Shown: positions 52,250 to 60,241 of the stretch, in pieces
Layout: each line of letters begins with the position of its first letter
Numbering within the stretch: the stretch's first letter is position 1
Origin: Sipunculus nudus
Lineage: Eukaryota; Annelida; Sipuncula; Golfingiida; Sipunculidae
Reading direction: 5' to 3'
Assembly: GCA_026874595.1 (NCBI GenBank)
Contig: CM049309.1
Coordinates: 17,192,576 to 17,256,575, forward strand
Length of the DNA stretch: 64,000 nt
Translations under genes and position numbers: made by a program
Notes under the pieces: model-generated
Told to the model about the DNA's origin: nothing
Seen by the model: the letters and a program-made list of their open reading frames with translations, nothing else
Database searches by the model: none

Positions 52250-55200
52250 GGTGGTTGATGTTATTCAAGATAATTTATTTATTTCCCATTTGTTAATGAT
52301 CATCCATCGAGCAGAAAGGCAAAAATAAAACAGAAGTATCTCAAAATAATTGTTTACTTATTTCATTTTTATTTGATATTTCATCTTAATATCTAAATAT
52401 TCATATTATTTACATTTGTCGTTCGAGGGGAGAGTATATTCCCCCATCCTCCTATATCGACACCCCTGGGTAAGACTAACAATGAGGCCATTACTTATTT
52501 AAAAGATCGTTGCCCTCTTGCATGTCTAATTATGAACAGACATTGAACAAGACGTGTATAATGCCCTCCTGCTGAAATATCTAAGTTTACATTAAGGATT
52601 ACATTTTAATCATAGTCTATGGTTTGGTTTTTGCTGAACTGATCCGGTGTAGTGTATGTAACTCAGAATCGATAATAAACTGACGATTCGTGATCTCATA
52701 AAAGTCTGAAATCTGAAAATGTGGGAATGGCTACGAACCCGGCAGACAGGTTTCAATTAGAGACGATGTGGTTTTTATACACAGATATCTGTGTCCGTCG
52801 TGTTTGCTGTCATAGCCTATTATACGGGTGAAGGAAAACGAGCATTCGGGCCGCGTAAACAGAAAACAGCAAACTCTTCTTAAACCTCTCTCTATAGTAA
52901 TTTGAACGTAAATCCACCATGTATATCAATGGTATCTGCAAGGTTTGCAGGTGGTTAAGAGAAAATGAACGTTCGGGTCTTTAAACAAGAAGGAGGGAAA
53001 ATATTCATAATAGGCTTCCTGCGCTGAAAATAACTCCGGGTCGATCTCTCAATTTATACCCTTTTATAATCATGGATGCAGCTCTTCTAAAGCGACAGTG
53101 TGGGGTCGTAAGACGTGACTTGCATGGAAACAAATGTTTCTGAAGCAACAATATGGGATCATGTGAGACGGCCTGAATAGAAAAAAATGTTTCTGAAGCG
53201 ACAATGTGGGATCGTGTGAGGCGACCTGCATGGAAACAAATGTTTCTGAAGCGACAATGTGGGATCGTGTGAGGCGCCCTGCATATGAAAAAAATAATAT
53301 TATCTTACAGATTATCCAAGCATTGGCCAGCAAACAACATTTAATTAATCTACGTTCACTACGATCATTATTTATCCATCTTTGTGTGGAAAAAGTAAAA
53401 TCTTCCCCGGCATATGGTCAATCAAGAGTTAGAAATAATTCATTATCAAACCAAATAAGTTGCATAAGTGAAAAAAAAGGAATTTATAAGTCTAGTTATT
53501 GGAGGAAAAACTACAATGGAATTTTAAAAAATTCTCTCTTATGTCGACATAAATAATTGATGACGTTTGTAGAATGCTTGAGGTAATGATTGGACGTGAT
53601 ATAGTGGACAAAACAGATGCAATTGGCCCTGATGTCTCAATATCGTTTAAAAGAGCTAACACCTCATTGAAGAGACAGTTCATGCCATTAATCCTAAACG
53701 GAATGTCCTCCAGGTCACAGGGGATGCTACAGATCCTCTCATCAATAAAAATAAATGGTTGTTTTTTGAAGCTCCAGGTTCTTCCAGATGTACTGTACGA
53801 CTCTCACTTCACATGCAATATTCACACTACTGTTCAAGGGGACTGCCGATGTTCCTGGGCTTGTACTGATCCGGAGTGTTTTACGTCATTAAATAGCATG
53901 GTTATCACATTACTTACTTCTAACGAGGGTGTGGACAACATTTTTGTCCAGCTGTCCGCAGATATTCTCCAAGGAATCCTTCCCAACGCAGAAACCTGCA
54001 AAAAACAAGGTCCATTTTAAAATAATACCGGTGGTTTAATGTTTTGCTAATAGCTCGTCTAAATGTTCACTCTAACTAGTGGTCTTTATACAAACGGTTA
54101 TTTTCAGTTATGTAAATTATTCACTAATAAAGCCACGATTTCGTGACCTGACGACTTCGAATACACTCAGCAAGAAAAACGTATGTATTCATACGGCATA
54201 ATGGGCGTTTATGAATTGGTAAGATGGTACTTTTCTTTGCTTAATGATATCTTTTCCACGAATCTTTATAAAAAAAATGCTTTTATTCATTTTTGTCTTA
54301 ATTGCTTTAAAGAACATATATAATAGCTTAACTGTGCACAGAGCCGCTCCGATAAAATGAAGTTTTTTTTATAATAAAGAAAATGGAAAACTTTCAGAAT
54401 GGTCACATGATTAAGGAACCCCTCTTGAAAAGACCGGAAAGGAGGTATGTATTTAAATTAACTGCAAAAAAAACAAGTCACCAAACATATTGCTGACATA
54501 TTACACCGCATGGCTAATTTTTCCTTGCAATCTAACGCCGAGTTCATTCTATGGCCTCTACATATAGTTTATCGTCTAAATCAAACGGGATTTCAAAAGA
54601 TGCTCACGGTTTTTGGGATTTCATTAGACACAAAATCATTACATCTTGGCTGACCTCTATGAGAGGTGTTTTTAACATTTAACAAGACAACTTTTTGTAC
54701 TGTAAAAAGAGTATAGATATTTATATATTTTGGGTTTAAGTTAAATCTCCGGCAAATACAGGAAGGCTTTTGGTTGACCCAATGAATAACTGATAAACCA
54801 ACGGCCGGCCTTAAAGCTTAAAAGCCATAGGCCAGAGTCTGGAAATGGATAACATTTCTTAACATTATAAATCTCTACAAGCTAACACTTAAAATTAAGA
54901 AAATTTCCGATTATTTCTGATTATTTGTATTTATGTAATTTTGACCATGACAAGTCGATTATTTTCAATCTTCTTGAATTATATAAATTATGCTTCATAT
55001 GGCAGTTATTTGTGTTACTTTTTAATGCAAAGAGATCAAAATTACCGAACATGAACTCGTTGTGATTTACATTATTGGCAGTAAATGACCCATGTGATTT
55101 CTTCGAAAAGTATTTATTTACGGTAATTTTAATATTTTGTTGAAGGAACCTCCGTTGTGACATAGTTCACAGCATGAATTCTATCAAATAATTTATACGA

Positions 55201-58200
55201 ATATCTTTTTATGGCCCAGTGAAGGAGTATTGTGATTTACTTATCAAAATTACAACCTGAAGTAATATCTTTAGTATTTCCAGAGTTCTAGATTTATTGT
55301 ATTAATAAGGACTTCCGTAGTTTCATGAGTTTATTCTACTGTTTATATGTTTGTGTCATTTCCACTTGTTATGTCATGCAAAACAGTAAAGGGAAGCAAT
55401 ATTAAAGGCACCTGTGAGAGTCATTGCAACCGAGATAAGCATGTTTAAATAAAAGAAACAATTCATTGAGACCAACTCCAACTCCTACTTTGTTCACGTT
55501 ACGTACATCTTGAGAAGTCAAAATTCTACTATAAATTAGACGTCACCTGCAACTGAGTGATTATGCAGGAACTGCTATTCACTGTTTGACTTTGCTAAAA
55601 AGGTAAAAGTCAAAAATAAATATCATGTGACCACCACTTTAATTGTGCCCAATTTTCTGCTTGAATTTCTTGAAATGACAATCAGTAGAAATCTGAGATC
55701 TATGGAAAAAAGAAATTGGCAGGGGAAAATGTATGATATGAAATTGATGGTTTTGCATCCGCGGGGACCCAGGTAGGTCCACACAAAAAAAGATTACCCT
55801 AGATATGAATATTGAAATAAACTCATTAACATCTTCCTTGGTCGGGGTTAATTACCACTGCGGAAGTTTGGCATACTTACTTGTCGTGTACTGTACCACG
55901 TTGTGATGCCGATGAAGAATTTCAATACACTGATAACATCTGCAAGAAGTACATACTTATTAGGACATGATAAAAATAATGGATATATTATTACATATTA
56001 TGTATCTTTTTTTGTCCTTGTGTGTTCTGATTCTTGGAACTGTTCAACTTACGTAAGCCAGTATGTTTAAAGTGTATTTGCGTTGTTATATATACTCATA
56101 TTGATATAACGCCCCCTGTTGAGCTAATAAGGATGATTATAATCTCTCTCTTAACTGATCTTTTAATATATGGGAAGAGTTTCTTGAAAAGCATTTAAAT
56201 TGTTCAGCTATTATAATAATGTTCTCAATTGAAATAACATACAGGTAGGGGGTGAGGATATTTTTTTTTCTTTGCAATCGCGACTCCTAATGATATAAAA
56301 CAAAGGATAACAAAACGGATACCAACTGCAAACAAGAATTTAGTTATTATTACATAAGTAATATTATAAATATTACAAAAGGAAACGTTATTGAAATCAT
56401 TATAAAAAGCAAGATTATTAAAAGTTTTGCCAATGTATTTGTGAAATATAGTGATACATCTTTAATGGATCTAGTTTTACGATACTGATTGTACAGGTTC
56501 ATTTATTTACTCAGTGATTAATAAGTGTGAAAATGACTGAACAATTAATAATTACAACAAGCTTAGAACCACATCTTACGTTTAGACCTGAACAATAAAT
56601 AAACTGTATATACAGCAAGAACGCGCGTCTGATAACGTTACGTCTGATTCTAACGCAGCGGTTTACACTACAGTCGTTCTATATCTCCTTCGCTTTAACC
56701 GCTGCTCTGTATAGCAAGTGTATAGTTTCTCCGGGTTTTACCGCCAGGGCTAGCATAGAGCAAAGAATTGTATTCAGATCAATGAGAGCGTGGTATCGTG
56801 GTATACCTCCCGACATCCCGCTCTCTTTGGTCTGATCTTTGCACCATGCCAGCCCTGGTGTTGTTTAAAACCCCGAAAAAACTTGCTTAAGAAAGCAGCG
56901 GTTAAAGCGAAGGAGATATAGTACGACTGCAGTGTATAACCGCTTCGTGAGAAGAGTAGAGCCTGATAAGTCACCTGACATGGCTAAAATGAAAGACAAT
57001 TTCGTTATATTAGCAAAAACGAGCTGGTCAGGAGTTTAAAAAATAGATGATTAACATTAATACGGTAAAGAGTCAAGTGAAAAAGCCTATGTCAAGTTAA
57101 TAGTTCATGTCAAAAATGGACAGGGGAGTCTAAAAAACGAGCGACCCTTTGTAACCTAGACATTATAAAAAACGCATATTATAAATACCCCACCTTTTAA
57201 ACAGGTCTCCTTTAAATGTTGGATCAAGAAAAAAAGCCTTAGGTCTTTGGTATATATTCGGGTCCTTCCTGAAATCTCTGTCCATTAGAACATTTTCAAA
57301 TTTCCAGCAAATGCCAAGGATGCCAAACCTACCCCCTTGATCTTTCCATGCAAAAAAGCAGCTTGATTAAGCAACATCCAGTCTAAAACATTGCCGTACT
57401 ATAACAGTACAATGGATGTCTTGTCTGCCTTACAGAAGGAGATAGAGGCTTGTATGTCAAGGCCCAGACGCATAAAATAAAACCAGATCACCGGATGCGA
57501 AAACGAAAAAAAAGTAAGGATTGGCGAAGCTTAAACTTTCTTGAGGCATCTGCCCTCTTCGATTCTGTACACATAACGAAAATATAATTCCACTGAACAA
57601 CCTAGCAGAGGTCACGTGATCAGTCACATGATCTCTGTGTCTGTAACCAGTGTCACGTGACGGTTATGGTGTTTATATGGCCCCCATAGAAAGGAAAACG
57701 CGCTTTATTTATAATAACAGGATTGTTTGGTAATTCAAAATTGAATGAATGAGATTGAGAAATGATTCTCTAGCAGTTGATACAGGTTTGAACGTATATT
57801 CATGTTAAATATGCATATGTATGAAAATGTACATAACATTAATTAACAGATGGTTAAGGTTTGGGAACATTCCCAGAAGTTGAGTACCCCGGCCTGCAAA
57901 ACACTTTCAATCTGTTTCCTATAACTCTGGTAATTAGGGAGTTCAAGATATATTATTTAAATCATGGCGAGCTTCGTGAGTGTATGATGGTGATTATCTG
58001 TTATGCGTGTTCGGATTCGAGTGGATCGGTAAACTTCTCACGTAGCGGTTATACACACTGAAGTCGTTCCAGATCTACATCGTGTTACCGCTGCTTTGTT
58101 CAGCAAGTTCTTCGGGGTTTCAACGCCCGGGCTGCGATTGTACCAAGAACCAGACGAACGAGAGCGGGGTGTCGCGGACTTAAAACTTGGAGTTTTGTGC

Positions 58201-59090
58201 TATCTATGTGGCCATCCACGAGCACGTAATTTGCTCTCACTTGTCTGATTTAAAGTGTTTGCTCTGTGCGAGCCCTGGTGGTGAGACCCGGGGGATCTCG
58301 CAAAACAAAGTAGCGGTTAAAACGAACGAGAACTGGAATGACTGGAGTGTATAAACCGATGCGCGAGGAGAGTGGTGGATCGGAAGTTTTAACAGGGCCT
58401 TAGAGAGTATTCTTGACTGTTTATTATTGCGTGTGTTGGCGAATGTATGTAGTTTGGTACCTACCTTTTTGCAAAATTACACATATAGCGACAAAACAAC
58501 AGTTTATCATCATACTATTTACTATAAAACACATCATGGCGGACGTCACTTTACATCAAGCAAAGTACATTCTACAAACAAGATCCCAAGCAAAAGTAGT
58601 CAATTAACTCAAAGTATCCAATAATACAAGTGGTGAATTATACGACAGACTGCTTGAAAACGTAACGTAGCACACATGCTCAAGTCATAAATTCAGCACT
58701 ACATGCCACAAAATAAAGAAATTCTTCGTAATTACTTGCAAAACAATAAACCATTAAGGTTTTTACACTCAAATTAAAACTGTAAAATATATACTGAAGT
58801 ACTAGGACGGAAGTGATATTTAGCATTAACAAGGAGCAAATTATAAAACGTCACAGCTCGATAGATGGTGCCTTTAACGGACCACACTGGGTTGAGACGA
58901 AAAGAAGCAACAACATACGATGTATAAGGCACGTTTGAGATGACTAACTGGTTCTTCAGAAGAAATAGATTGTCCCGTCTTTCCTCGCAGGAACCCTTCT
59001 TGTCAATTTGATGCCTGAATATCGCTATTTCCCCAGCATCTTTCTCGAACCAGCGGCCCCGTAACTCCCGCGGGAACTCGCACTCTCCTC
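33011..59090 (-). CDS. Cysteine-rich, probably GPI-anchored surface protein, uncharacterised invertebrate family; 5' end missing
   Basis: Twelve exons join in phase on the minus strand: 59090-58949, 55939-55881, 53995-53918, 52092-51919, 47173-47058, 46571-46463, 43887-43644, 42643-42579, 42120-42046, 37092-36995, 34771-34657, 33306-33011. They give 522 residues and a stop. Numbering from the first whole codon, the order is CEFPRELRGRWF (3-14), CYQC (48-51), CPFIGGF (100-106), YRC (186-188), CTFPSW (235-240), FRC near 290, TGSWSLSYC (332-340), MKWTEG in exon 10, a Ser/Thr-rich stalk (about 427-505), and a hydrophobic tail from 507. The tail suggests a GPI anchor; sequons NNS and NAS fit an extracellular protein. 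The motif set recalls the insect and mollusc family that Pfam divides into DUF7042-DUF7045 (from memory). Function is unknown. The exon with the start codon and signal peptide is not located. All introns are GT-AG; two donors are GTTAGT. Confidence 0.88.
33752..33792. repeat. (CT)n microsatellite in intron 11
   Basis: A pure CT run of about 40 bases. Confidence 0.95.
34255..34480. mobile_element. G-run-ended non-autonomous element
   Basis: The left end has GGGGCAGATCCAGGATTT. The right end has GGTCCGGACCCCCTGGACC, a run of about 15 C and CATGGATCCGCTTCTGATA. The reverse complement of the right end (AGCGGATCCATG..GGGGG) loosely mirrors the left end. Small elements with GGATCC ends and G/C runs are common in invertebrate genomes. 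Exact termini are uncertain. Confidence 0.55.
34657..34771 (-). CDS. Exon 11
   Basis: The acceptor is TCTGTGTTTCAG and the donor is GTAAGACG. It encodes KITESSDKISIFTSKKYNVG then VSNIIKRMFLPIRLEKKE. It starts in phase 0 and ends in phase 1, matching exons 10 and 12. Confidence 0.85.
34993..35640 (+). repeat. Dispersed repeat family B, copy 2
   Basis: It is collinear with 8,425-8,870 up to about 35,395, then resumes with ATGAATGGGCACCTTTT near 35,620. The roughly 220 bp between are absent from copy 1 and contain the TTCGCGA-type block at 35,405-35,490, which looks inserted into this copy. Confidence 0.72.
35405..35490. repeat. TTCGCGA-type repeat
   Basis: It contains TATTCGCGACGGTTTTAATT, TCGCGATATTC, AATCGCGAATATTAAACC and CGGGAATAAAA, which partly mirror each other. 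From memory, repeats of this kind are frequent in bivalve genomes. This one is nested in family B copy 2. Confidence 0.5.
36995..37092 (-). CDS. Exon 10: C-x3-W-x-E-G segment
   Basis: The acceptor is CATTGTTGTAG. It encodes LEMNCLMKWTEGDSTYLIAQ then NTNHMSKQSNVY. The donor chosen is TAT then GTTAGTACC, which ends in phase 0 as exon 11 needs. A weaker donor eight bases earlier in the transcript (AAC then GTTTAT) is also in phase. Reading through reaches a stop after about ten codons, so a shorter isoform is possible. Confidence 0.78.
37258..37370. repeat. (ATATT)n pentanucleotide repeat in intron 9
   Basis: About 20 copies of ATATT with one C-bearing variant lie about 170 bp upstream of exon 10 in transcript direction. 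Confidence 0.95.
37490..37600. repeat. Imperfect ACT/AGT trinucleotide repeat
   Basis: The left half is rich in ACT and the right half in AGT, so the stretch can fold back on itself. The frames crossing it on both strands are low-complexity. Confidence 0.75.
38021..38082. repeat. (CT)n microsatellite in intron 9
   Basis: A nearly pure CT run of about 62 bases. Confidence 0.95.
38083..40285. other. Intron 9 body, no gene seen
   Basis: Intronic. GATGGCCGCCATTTT at about 38,630 resembles a YY1-type site, but without other promoter signs I attach no function to it. Confidence 0.4.
40290..40425 (-). mobile_element. Possible tRNA-derived SINE fragment
   Basis: On the minus strand ATGCTGGTAGGGTCGAAACT includes GGGTCGAAACT, a passable B box, in a GC-richer patch within intron 9. 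No second copy was found in the window. Confidence 0.3.
40905..41290. mobile_element. G/C-run mini-element, possibly related to that at 60,242
   Basis: It has a poly-C run near the left side (TTAATCCCCCCCCC), a GTAATGTGAAAT word and GGGGTAATCTGATTTCACC near the right. The element at 60,242-60,680 has the same layout with TTACCC ends, GTAATGTGAAATTGATTTC and GGGGTAATCTAAAATCAC. Similar order suggests one family. Confidence 0.45.
42046..42120 (-). CDS. Exon 9: TGSWSLSYC
   Basis: The acceptor is ATTTATGCCAG and the donor is GTAAGTATAC. It encodes KTGSWSLSYCTDDYFENAS then QRLLF. NAS is a possible glycosylation site. Confidence 0.87.
42190..42315. repeat. Family A fragment
   Basis: It contains GACTGTGTTTACTAACACAT and CCCACAACAACGTTTAAAGC. 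It matches the end portion of family A copies at about 1,145-1,185 and 17,565-17,610. It lies in intron 8, just downstream of exon 8's exit. Confidence 0.5.
42579..42643 (-). CDS. Exon 8
   Basis: The acceptor is CGTTTTACAG and the donor is GTATTTTTAC. It completes C307 and encodes SATRQCIRMTLL then RTDLMLIEE. Confidence 0.85.
43482..43551. repeat. (TA)n microsatellite in intron 7
   Basis: A TA run of about 70 bases, about 90 bp from the donor of exon 7. Confidence 0.95.
43644..43887 (-). CDS. Exon 7: second C-x-F-P module
   Basis: The acceptor is TTTATTTACAG and the donor is GTAAGTTGG. It encodes RDRWYENGCTFPSW, VHHNTWRDLSG, then further residues to TAFRCIKATAD and KFVGVSFSSNQ. C-T-F-P-x-W followed by W-x-D-L-x-G repeats the theme of exon 1. 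A second AG four bases downstream of the acceptor would break the phase. Confidence 0.9.
43975..44268 (-). mobile_element. tRNA-derived SINE, family 2
   Basis: On the minus strand it begins near GTGGTGGCGTTAAGGTTAG (A-box-like) and continues to GGTTGTGGCTTCGAATCCC, which contains a near-perfect B box, at tRNA-like spacing. The body follows with CGCTGTGACTCCTGGCC and GTGAATGGGTACTGG. The overlapping frames on both strands are readings of the SINE. It sits in intron 6. Confidence 0.7.
44270..45025. other. Intron 6, no gene seen
   Basis: A 123-codon minus frame (44,454-44,825) lies here. It is not flanked by in-phase splice sites and shows no family motif. Confidence 0.4.
45030..45095. repeat. 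(TA)n microsatellite in intron 6
   Basis: A TA run of about 66 bases. Confidence 0.95.
45246..45290. repeat. (TA)n microsatellite in intron 6
   Basis: A TA run of about 45 bases, about 150 bp from the preceding run. Confidence 0.95.
46463..46571 (-). CDS. Exon 6
   Basis: The acceptor is CTCGTTTTCAG and the donor is GTATTGTCCA. The phase-0 reading gives MYQVMGSFVYIALSDDATC, then RGIRDVTNGPITMELTK. Another frame is also open, but only this one fits the phases of both neighbouring exons. Confidence 0.87.
46650..46990. repeat. Imperfect (AGT)n trinucleotide tract in intron 5
   Basis: About 340 bases of AGT with frequent AGC, GTT and AGA variants fill most of the short intron between exons 5 and 6. 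The long Thr- and Leu-rich minus-strand frames here are translations of the repeat. Confidence 0.9.
47058..47173 (-). CDS. Exon 5: WVFECLATW to YRCA
   Basis: The acceptor is TTTTGTTACAG and the donor is GTAAGTG. It encodes WVFECLATWNEDRGRFLYGR then VTGPDLERSHKDISYRCA. Its 3' splice site and first codons are repeated about twelve times upstream as a 51-bp minisatellite (47,174-47,800). Phase places the true acceptor next to 47,173. Confidence 0.9.
47174..47800 (-). repeat. 51-bp minisatellite copied from the exon 5 splice junction
   Basis: About twelve units of 50-52 bp. On the minus strand a unit reads TTTTGTTACAGA then CTGGTGTTTGAGTGTTTG then CCCACGCGG and a TTATCTCC filler. The real junction reads TTTTGTTACAG then ATTGGGTATTTGAGTGCTTG then GCTACGTGG. 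Units next to the exon (to about 47,285) keep ATTGGGTGTTTGAGTG, while distal ones have lost one G. Because 51 is three times 17, minus-strand frames stay open for up to 135 codons, repeating ECLPTRLSPLFCYRLVF, but they are intronic. Confidence 0.92.
47801..49460. other. Intron 4, no gene seen
   Basis: It contains a (CT)n run at about 48,329-48,358. I see no exon or RNA gene. Confidence 0.5.
49467..49871 (-). other. Open frame in intron 4, unknown
   Basis: A 134-codon minus-strand frame. An internal ATG in good context (GCGGCCATGTCC) would give about 114 residues, MSGNPVLTARNFFATNG and onward with LWKPVDYWLHISLGDKR. The composition looks more like coding sequence than neighbouring frames do, but I recognise no family. 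It has no in-phase splice sites linking it to the host gene. It may be a retrocopy, a transposon remnant or chance. Confidence 0.25.
50011..50211 (-). other. Second open frame in intron 4, unknown
   Basis: A 66-codon minus-strand frame beginning MKLTGKGILKIYLPHLNSVG and ending FGGRCF. It lies 140 bp upstream of the frame at 49,467 on the same strand, separated by stops. No family is recognised. Both could be pieces of one decayed element. Confidence 0.2.
51150..51178 (+). other. Possible tiny first coding exon on the plus strand
   Basis: ATGTCCGAGCGGCCGGAGCT then TAAAATTG is followed by GTAAGTTT, a good donor. It would encode MSERPELKI plus a split Gly. The codons look gene-like and GC-rich in an AT-rich intron, but I found no partner exon on the plus strand, so this is a weak candidate for a nested gene. 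Confidence 0.2.
51919..52092 (-). CDS. Exon 4: C-P-F-x-G-G-F module
   Basis: The acceptor is ATATATTTCAG and the donor is GTAAGTATTT. It encodes NAGTIQCPFIGGFNMGYTNN, then SGGRCEEPKSYAKPCANDN, then TYMFNFKKCPNTGYTYDK. The cysteine spacing C-P-F-x-G-G-F..C..C..F-x-F-x-x-C is well formed. NNS is a possible N-glycosylation site. Confidence 0.9.
52177..52246. repeat. (TA)n(GT)n(TA)n microsatellite in intron 3
   Basis: TA, then GT, then TA repeats, about 85 bp from the exon 4 acceptor. Confidence 0.95.
53085..53288 (+). repeat. Minisatellite of about 54 bp, four units
   Basis: The unit TTTCTGAAGCGACAATGTGG GATCGTGTGAGGCGACCTGC ATGGAAACAAATG recurs four times with substitutions, most regular in the last two units. 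It lies in intron 3. The open frames on both strands are readings of the repeat. Confidence 0.85.
53918..53995 (-). CDS. Exon 3: two-cysteine segment
   Basis: The acceptor is TTTTTTGCAG and the donor is GTAAGTAATG. It encodes FCVGKDSLENICGQLDKNVV and seven further codons. The phase fits exons 2 and 4. A 148-codon plus-strand frame covers this exon but is a shadow. Confidence 0.87.
54002..55870. other. Intron 2, no gene seen
   Basis: AT-rich. No exon-like sequence, RNA gene or clear repeat found. Confidence 0.45.
55881..55939 (-). CDS. Exon 2: CYQC motif
   Basis: The acceptor is TACTTCTTGCAG and the donor is GTAAGTATGC. It completes Q47 and encodes CYQCIEILHRHHNVVQYTT. The C-Y-x-C word followed by R-H-x-N-V-x-Q-Y is a hallmark I associate with this family. 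At 59 nt it is the smallest exon. Confidence 0.88.
56652..56951. mobile_element. Foldback (palindromic) element, AGCGGTT family, copy 1
   Basis: The left arm holds GCAGCGGTTTACACTACAGT, ATATCTCCTTCGCTTTAACC, GCTGCT and GCCAGGGCTAGCATAG. The right arm mirrors these: CTATG-like CATGCCAGCCCTGG, AGCAGCGGTTAAAGCGAAGG, AGATATAG and ACTGCAGTGTATAACCGC. Arms of roughly 110-120 bp meet around a core with AGAGCG..CGCTCT, itself an inverted repeat. There is no coding sequence. It lies in intron 1. Confidence 0.85.
56960..58030. other. Intron 1, no gene supported
   Basis: Around 57,190-57,440 short readable stretches occur on both strands (for example TMDVLSALQKEIEACMSRPR on the plus strand). None has splice sites or a family I recognise; they may be remnants of a mobile element. 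Confidence 0.35.
58037..58370. mobile_element. Foldback element, AGCGGTT family, copy 2
   Basis: The left arm CTTCTCACGTAGCGGTTATA, CACACTGAAGTCGTTCC and TTACCGCTGCTTTGTTCAGC is mirrored by the right arm ACAAAGTAGCGGTTAAAACG, GGAATGACTGGAGTGTATAA and ACCGATGCGCGAGGAG. The core differs from copy 1, but inner words (CGGGGTTTCAACGCCCGGGCT, CGAGCCCTGGTGG) correspond. Flanks GTGGATCGGTAAA and GTGGATCGGAAG are alike and may be target duplication or part of the element. Confidence 0.8.
58371..58940. other. Intron 1, no further exon accepted
   Basis: A minus-strand ATG at about 58,537 (GCCATGATGTG) opens a hydrophobic peptide ending at a GTAGGT donor at about 58,465. It lies downstream of exon 1 in transcript order and would break the exon 1 to exon 2 phase, so I do not include it. 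Confidence 0.4.
58949..59090 (-). CDS. Exon 1 of those found: C-x-F-P module
   Basis: The acceptor is TTTTACCTAG and the donor is CCA then GTTAGTCATC. It begins with two bases completing a split codon, so a coding exon must precede it. It encodes GECEFPRELRGRWF, then KKGSCEERRD and LFLLKN. The pattern C-x-F-P-x(5)-G-x-W-F then G-x-C is the N-terminal module of the family. The usual first Trp is Leu here (PREL). An exon with a signal peptide is expected upstream. The 69-codon frame overlapping it at 59,003-59,212 is in another frame and is not real. Confidence 0.85.
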
Positions 59091-59887
59091 CTAGGTAAAA
59101 GAAAATTGCGGAAGTACTGCAGCAAGCTCGCCAGTTTCTTACGCCAGTCTCGAGAAAATACCCTATAGCATGACACTTCTTTAGAGAGCTCGTTTAAACT
59201 GCGACATTTCAATATATTTCTTCTGAGTCAACGCACATTTCACTGTGGAATTCAAATGAGGGTTTATATTTTTATAAAGAAGTCAGTTTCCACCTCTAGA
59301 ATCCAAATGGTGCCCCAATTGGGAGCCTAAAGAAATATTGAATTTTTAGTTTTTAAAACCTAACCTAAGTGTTATTTACCATCCTGTGCCCCTCATTTAT
59401 ATCTTTAACTGCAAAGGAGTAACTGTCAGGTCAGGTCATACTTTACTTCTCCAAAAGAAATTTATATATGTATATCACATTTACAATATTTGTATACTGT
59501 ATATTCTTAAACAGGATAGTGTACAATCAACAATAAGTAAAAGTCTGATTTAAAACTATGCATAACATTTCATATAAGATATAACAAATCTATAATATAT
59601 ATAATATGTGAAACTATAGTGATCAATAAAACAACAATATAATTATTTCAACTGATTTGTTTTACATATACATTCACAGATACATGCCAGATGTATCATT
59701 ATACAATGATAAACATGAAAAATAAAATGAACAGATTGTAAACCGTAAAGGAAATACAATTGCGGATGAATATGAGTTGATAAAGTTAGAACATGACATG
59801 GGAACATATTAATATTCTTTACATACATAAGTGTTTCCTTTTCGGTTCGAATATGAAAATGAATATTAGCTTATTTATAGAGTAGCG

Positions 59888-59919
<32 letters not shown>

Positions 59920-60235
59920 TATAGTTTAATTGTAAAATTGTAAACCGGAGGACCCCCTGATCCTGTAGTACTGGTTCTATACTCACGTTAGATAACAGGC
60001 TTACGGGAACATGATCAGGCTTTGTAAAAGTCTAAGATCGTTCGCAGAGCATAAAAACTAAACCATAAGCCTTGGTCATTCCATTGCTTTAACGTTCGCG
60101 TTCTCTTTCAAATAAGCATTTGGGATGTTAGCGTTTCCTCCCGTCCTGATTTTATATACATTCACATGTTGGTTCAGATTCACCAGAGACCATACCGGAT
60201 CTTTGGTCGCATGTTAAAACGGGATGAGACATACC
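59091..60235. other. Upstream or first-intron sequence, no exon found
   Basis: I searched the minus strand for a signal-peptide exon ending one base into a codon and found none. A (TA)n run lies at 59,888-59,924. Confidence 0.4.
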
Positions 60236-60241
60236 AGGTGT

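Noticed and set aside
53574-54020. 148-codon plus-strand frame as a gene
   Set aside because: It overlaps exon 3 of the minus-strand gene, which has good splice sites and family motifs. The plus peptide has none.
58465-58540. Minus-strand ATG with a hydrophobic, signal-like peptide and a GTAGGT donor as the first exon
   Set aside because: It lies after exon 1 in transcript order and its phase does not fit between exons 1 and 2.
59003-59212. 69-codon minus-strand frame
   Set aside because: It covers exon 1 in the wrong frame. The accepted frame gives the C-x-F-P module and correct phases.
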